NCBI GenBank assembly: GCA_965219005.1
Contig: CBDCMS010000004.1
Coordinates: 4,092,001 to 4,156,000, forward strand
Length of the DNA stretch: 64,000 nucleotides
Direction: 5' to 3'
DNA from: CAUZIZ01 sp965219005
GTDB taxonomy: Bacteria; Acidobacteriota; UBA6911; RPQK01; JAJDTT01
Within the stretch, counting starts at the first letter, position 1. Every line of letters begins with the position of its first letter. Made by a program: the position numbers and the translations under genes. Under the pieces are notes generated by a model. That model was not told the origin of the DNA, ran no database searches, and worked only from the letters and a program-made list of their open reading frames with translations. Positions 61,693 through 64,000 of the stretch are shown here, one piece after another.

Positions 61693-62580
61693 TTATAGGA
61701 ATAAGGCCATCTGTTCAGCGGTTTTGATCGGCATCACAGCCTTGTGATAGGCCCTGTTCATAAGATCAGGAGCTTCGGGGTGGTCCGTCGCGTGAATCAT
61801 GTAATACATCACGCGGCCGCCGCCGTGTCGTTCATAAATCGGCCAAGCCTTGACTGATCTGTAGCCGAATTCTTCTCTGAAACGATCTACGAATACGGCA
61901 GAGCGGATTAGGCCTTTCTTCCTCAAAATCTGTTTTCCCCAGTCCTTTCTTCCCCACCATTCCAGCAACACGGAATCGGGTTCGTTCAGACCAGATATCG
62001 CTCTGTCTAGCCAGGAATTGGGAAGAAAATAGAAAAGTTCGATCTTGTGTCCAGAGGATTTATAGTGTGCAATTGACGCCACCGTCGACCAGTGACATTC
62101 GAAGGTTCGTTGATCCAATAGACAGAACGCCGCTTCTTTCGCGGGAATTTGGCTGGGATCAAGAATCTCGGCAATAAGGTTGTTGAAATCGCCCAAGTAA
62201 ATCTTTACATCCCTCTTGGGCTCATGTCGAGCCTTGTCCCTTCCTGGCTGGCTGTCTTTTAGATCAAGGAGAGCTTTGTGCCCGATAGGATCGATTTCGA
62301 ATAGGTGAAAATGACGCAACCAACGAGGCTTACTTTCCAATACAAATTTTGCGGCCCACGTAAAGGGTGGCTCCTTCTTCTGCGGTCCAGCAAAACCGTC
62401 GATATAGGTTCCGTGTTTTGTAATGAGAACGAAGTAATACAGATAGCGTTCGATCAACCTCGCCTTGTTTTCTGTCCAGAGGGGATACTTAAGATGACGG
62501 GTTGGTTGCTCCTTAGGCTGCGCCTTCCAGTCGGACCGTAGGTCGAAAAGGTATCGATCAGCAGTTCCGTCGCTTCCCAC
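61693..62580 (-). CDS. tcmP: Three-Cys-motif partner protein TcmP
   Basis: A 295-residue protein of the TcmP family, defined by its constant pairing with a Gp37/Gp68-type three-Cys-motif protein. YIDGFAGPQ near residue 58 and FHLFEIDP resemble motifs I and II of a class I methyltransferase-like Rossmann fold; LEWWGRKDWGKQIL and VMYYMIHATDHPEA are further conserved parts. The start is GTG 62580, with GGAAG upstream. The biochemical function is not known to me. It follows the partner by 32 bases. Confidence 0.85.
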   Translation of the reverse strand: MGSDGTADRYLFDLRSDWKAQPKEQPTRHLKYPLWTENKARLIERYLYYFVLITKHGTYIDGFAGPQKKEPPFTWAAKFVLESKPRWLRHFHLFEIDPIGHKALLDLKDSQPGRDKARHEPKRDVKIYLGDFNNLIAEILDPSQIPAKEAAFCLLDQRTFECHWSTVASIAHYKSSGHKIELFYFLPNSWLDRAISGLNEPDSVLLEWWGRKDWGKQILRKKGLIRSAVFVDRFREEFGYRSVKAWPIYERHGGGRVMYYMIHATDHPEAPDLMNRAYHKAVMPIKTAEQMALFL

Positions 62581-62612
62581 GGCTTCCAGCAGCTCCGATC
62601 ATCACAAGTTCG

Positions 62613-63428
62613 TTAAGAGGGATATGTTTGCCAGTCGAGAGGCGTTGAACTCCAATTTTCAAGGAGTCTTCGGCGTTCGGTCCGGTCGGGAATCGGAGTG
62701 ATAAGCCTAGCCGGCAGTTGGTCATAGGTCCGGCCGTTAAGGCAACGCCCTTTCTTGGACTTCTGAAATCCACCCCACTGCTTGAAAAAGAAGGGAACAC
62801 CGGTATCCTCACATTGATACCTGATTGATTCAACCCATTCCTTGTTCATCCGGCGAGCACCAGGACCGCTCTCACCTCCAACAATGACCCATCCAATACC
62901 ATCCAGATCTAGTCGCTCGACATCCATCAGAAGCGGTTCGATCGAAAGGAAACGGATTCGGGCATTTGTGGCCCGGAGATGTTCAATGCGCGGCACTCCA
63001 TGCTCCCGATCTTCAACACTGACTCCCCACCAGATATGGGCCGCTCCCGTCCGATCAAATTTTGGACCGTTTAAGAAATCACGCATTCGTGCTGATCTCT
63101 TCGTTAGGACCTGGTAGGTATGCCATTTTGCCAGTTTCATAACATTGATAACTGATTCGATGTATTCATCGGGCACACCATCCTGAAAGAGGTCGCTCAT
63201 CGAATTCACGAATACGGTTTTCGGAGAAGTCCACTTGAGGGGTTCAAGGAGTTTTTCGGGGATCAACTTGAGATCAAAGCCCTGCTCGTACGGGTGATCA
63301 GGAACACCGCGGAAGCGTTCAGCAAATGTCTCAGCGTAACAGTGCTTGCAGCCGGGACTTATCTTTGTGCATCCCCGCACGGGGTTCCAGGTCACGTCAG
63401 TCCATTCTATTTTCGATGTGTCAGACAT
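62613..63428 (-). CDS. Gp37/Gp68-family three-Cys-motif protein (DUF5131)
   Basis: A 271-residue protein with the N-terminal motif NPVRGCTKISPGCKHCYAE (Cys20, Cys27, Cys30; CX6CX2C), which looks like an iron-sulfur or zinc site and gave the family its radical-SAM-like reputation. Other signatures: VFVNSMSDLFQDGVPDEYI, WWGVSVEDRE, FLSIEPLLM and VIVGGESGPGARRM. Found mostly in phages and mobile elements. It is the first gene of a two-gene operon with tcmP. The reaction is not established. Confidence 0.87.
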   Translation of the reverse strand: MSDTSKIEWTDVTWNPVRGCTKISPGCKHCYAETFAERFRGVPDHPYEQGFDLKLIPEKLLEPLKWTSPKTVFVNSMSDLFQDGVPDEYIESVINVMKLAKWHTYQVLTKRSARMRDFLNGPKFDRTGAAHIWWGVSVEDREHGVPRIEHLRATNARIRFLSIEPLLMDVERLDLDGIGWVIVGGESGPGARRMNKEWVESIRYQCEDTGVPFFFKQWGGFQKSKKGRCLNGRTYDQLPARLITPIPDRTERRRLLENWSSTPLDWQTYPS

Positions 63429-63724
63429 CTCCTATTGCTCCTACTTCAGACATTCTATCTTGACCTACCCCACACGAACGGTTAGACCGGGGTCATGTGA
63501 AGTTCACCCCAGGGGACGAGGTGATTCGCAGGTACTTTACATAGTCCCGCTCCGGTCCTCCGCGTTCCGGTCCACGGCGTTCCGGCTTTTTGCTTGTTAA
63601 AGACCCTCTATGCCGAGTCGCTGAAGCTCGCGCTTGAGACGAAAGATCTCGCGTTCGGCCTTTAATTGCTACCTTCAACGCACGAGCTTTCGGCGTCAGT
63701 TCCCGCCGTAACTTGAAGGCGACT

Positions 63725-64000
63725 TCATGATTCCGTGGCCTTACCTGCCTGGAACCCAATTTTCTGGCGCTTGGATGGCTCGCCTGGCGTGAGGAGTTCC
63801 TTGACCGCTTCAAAGATCGCAGTGATTCTCTCATCGTGCGCCGAGACCTTCTTCTCCAGTTCTTCGAGTTTCTGGACCAAGTCCTTGTGCGTGGCCATAA
63901 GCTCGCGGAGCTGGACAAAAGCCCTCATGATCAAGATGTTGACCTGAACTGCTCGCTTACTGTTGAGAACGGTTGAAAGCATGGCCACGCCCTGCTCAGT
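63725..64000 (-). CDS. ORF6N/KilA-N-type phage antirepressor, C-terminal part (cut by window end)
   Basis: The frame is open to the right edge (last residues read TEQGVAMLSTVLNSKRAVQV). TEQGVAMLS-x-VL-x-S-x-RAVQVNI is the conserved end of the ORF6N domain, followed by a coiled coil (ELMATHKDLVQKLEELEKKV) and the C-terminal RQKIGF. Such proteins are prophage-type regulators also found widely in chromosomes. The gap to the three-Cys gene (63429-63724) holds short repeats of CGTTCCGG type and a small remnant of coding-like sequence near 63600. Confidence 0.82.
   Translation of the reverse strand, partial: TEQGVAMLSTVLNSKRAVQVNILIMRAFVQLRELMATHKDLVQKLEELEKKVSAHDERITAIFEAVKELLTPGEPSKRQKIGFQAGKATES

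Noticed and set aside
63600..63670. Coding-like fragment on the minus strand (LKAEREIFRLKRELQRLGIE)
   Set aside because: A stop lies directly upstream and it has only about 23 codons; at most a relic of a coiled-coil protein.

Overview
The window looks like a chromosomal segment of a Gram-negative, moderately GC-rich bacterium, most likely an Acidobacteriota member. The evidence is circumstantial: two tandem Oar-like TonB-dependent receptors with carboxypeptidase-regulatory N-termini, a bacillithiol gene pair (bshB1-bshC), the order zapA-6S RNA-rny-ymdB, type IV pilus parts, and many dispersed intergenic repeats. No 16S rRNA gene is present, so the phylum is an inference.

Layout. (1) 1-1092: the 3' end of an IstB-type ATPase and a coupled HTH protein. 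(2) 1093-1873: repeat-rich gap. (3) 1874-13257, minus strand: a housekeeping block covering a C-terminal-processing-protease homologue, HU, tRNA-Val(GAC), thrS, infC (non-canonical AUC start), rpmI, rplT, pheS, pheT, a ZapB-like protein, zapA, 6S RNA, rny and ymdB. (4) 13510-20253, plus strand: ruvX-mltG, two envelope proteins of unknown function and a heterodimeric ABC exporter. (5) 20839-28241, minus strand: a polyprenyl-phosphate sugar transferase, bshB1-bshC, a ComEA-like protein, prepilin peptidase and a TolC-family outer-membrane protein. A complete IS1182-family element (28302-29879) lies just upstream of the last. (6) 30098-36651: an M48 metalloprotease, then nnr-tsaE and a four-gene minor pseudopilin operon. 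(7) 36746-42116, minus strand: ubiE/menG, aroB, thiG, thiS and a lipoprotein phosphodiesterase. (8) 42518-49254: two tandem TonB receptors; the first has a strong sigma-54 promoter match, the second is cut off by a transposon.

From 49255 to the end the window is accessory DNA. A 3.2-kb element with perfect 24-bp inverted ends carries an IS1595-type transposase, a DNA methyltransferase, a likely type II restriction endonuclease and a small basic protein, so it appears to be a transposon with a restriction-modification cargo. Then comes a plasmid-derived stretch: vapBC-type toxin-antitoxin, parA plus a partner, a short serine recombinase, a frameshifted repA, an outer-membrane protein/lipoprotein pair and a DnaA-box-like site. 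After this are decayed transposase genes (an integrase-type and a Tn3-type, each with a one-base frameshift), an intact resolvase, the TcmP/three-Cys-motif gene pair of unknown function, and the 3' end of an ORF6N-type phage antirepressor gene.

At least three repeat families are scattered through the gaps between genes: a 200-250 bp unit often carrying 9-bp tandem repeats, a GGCAAG-type inverted element, and a long hairpin built on TACAAGATACAAAC. A 23-bp tandem array downstream of the prepilin peptidase gene start is a separate feature.
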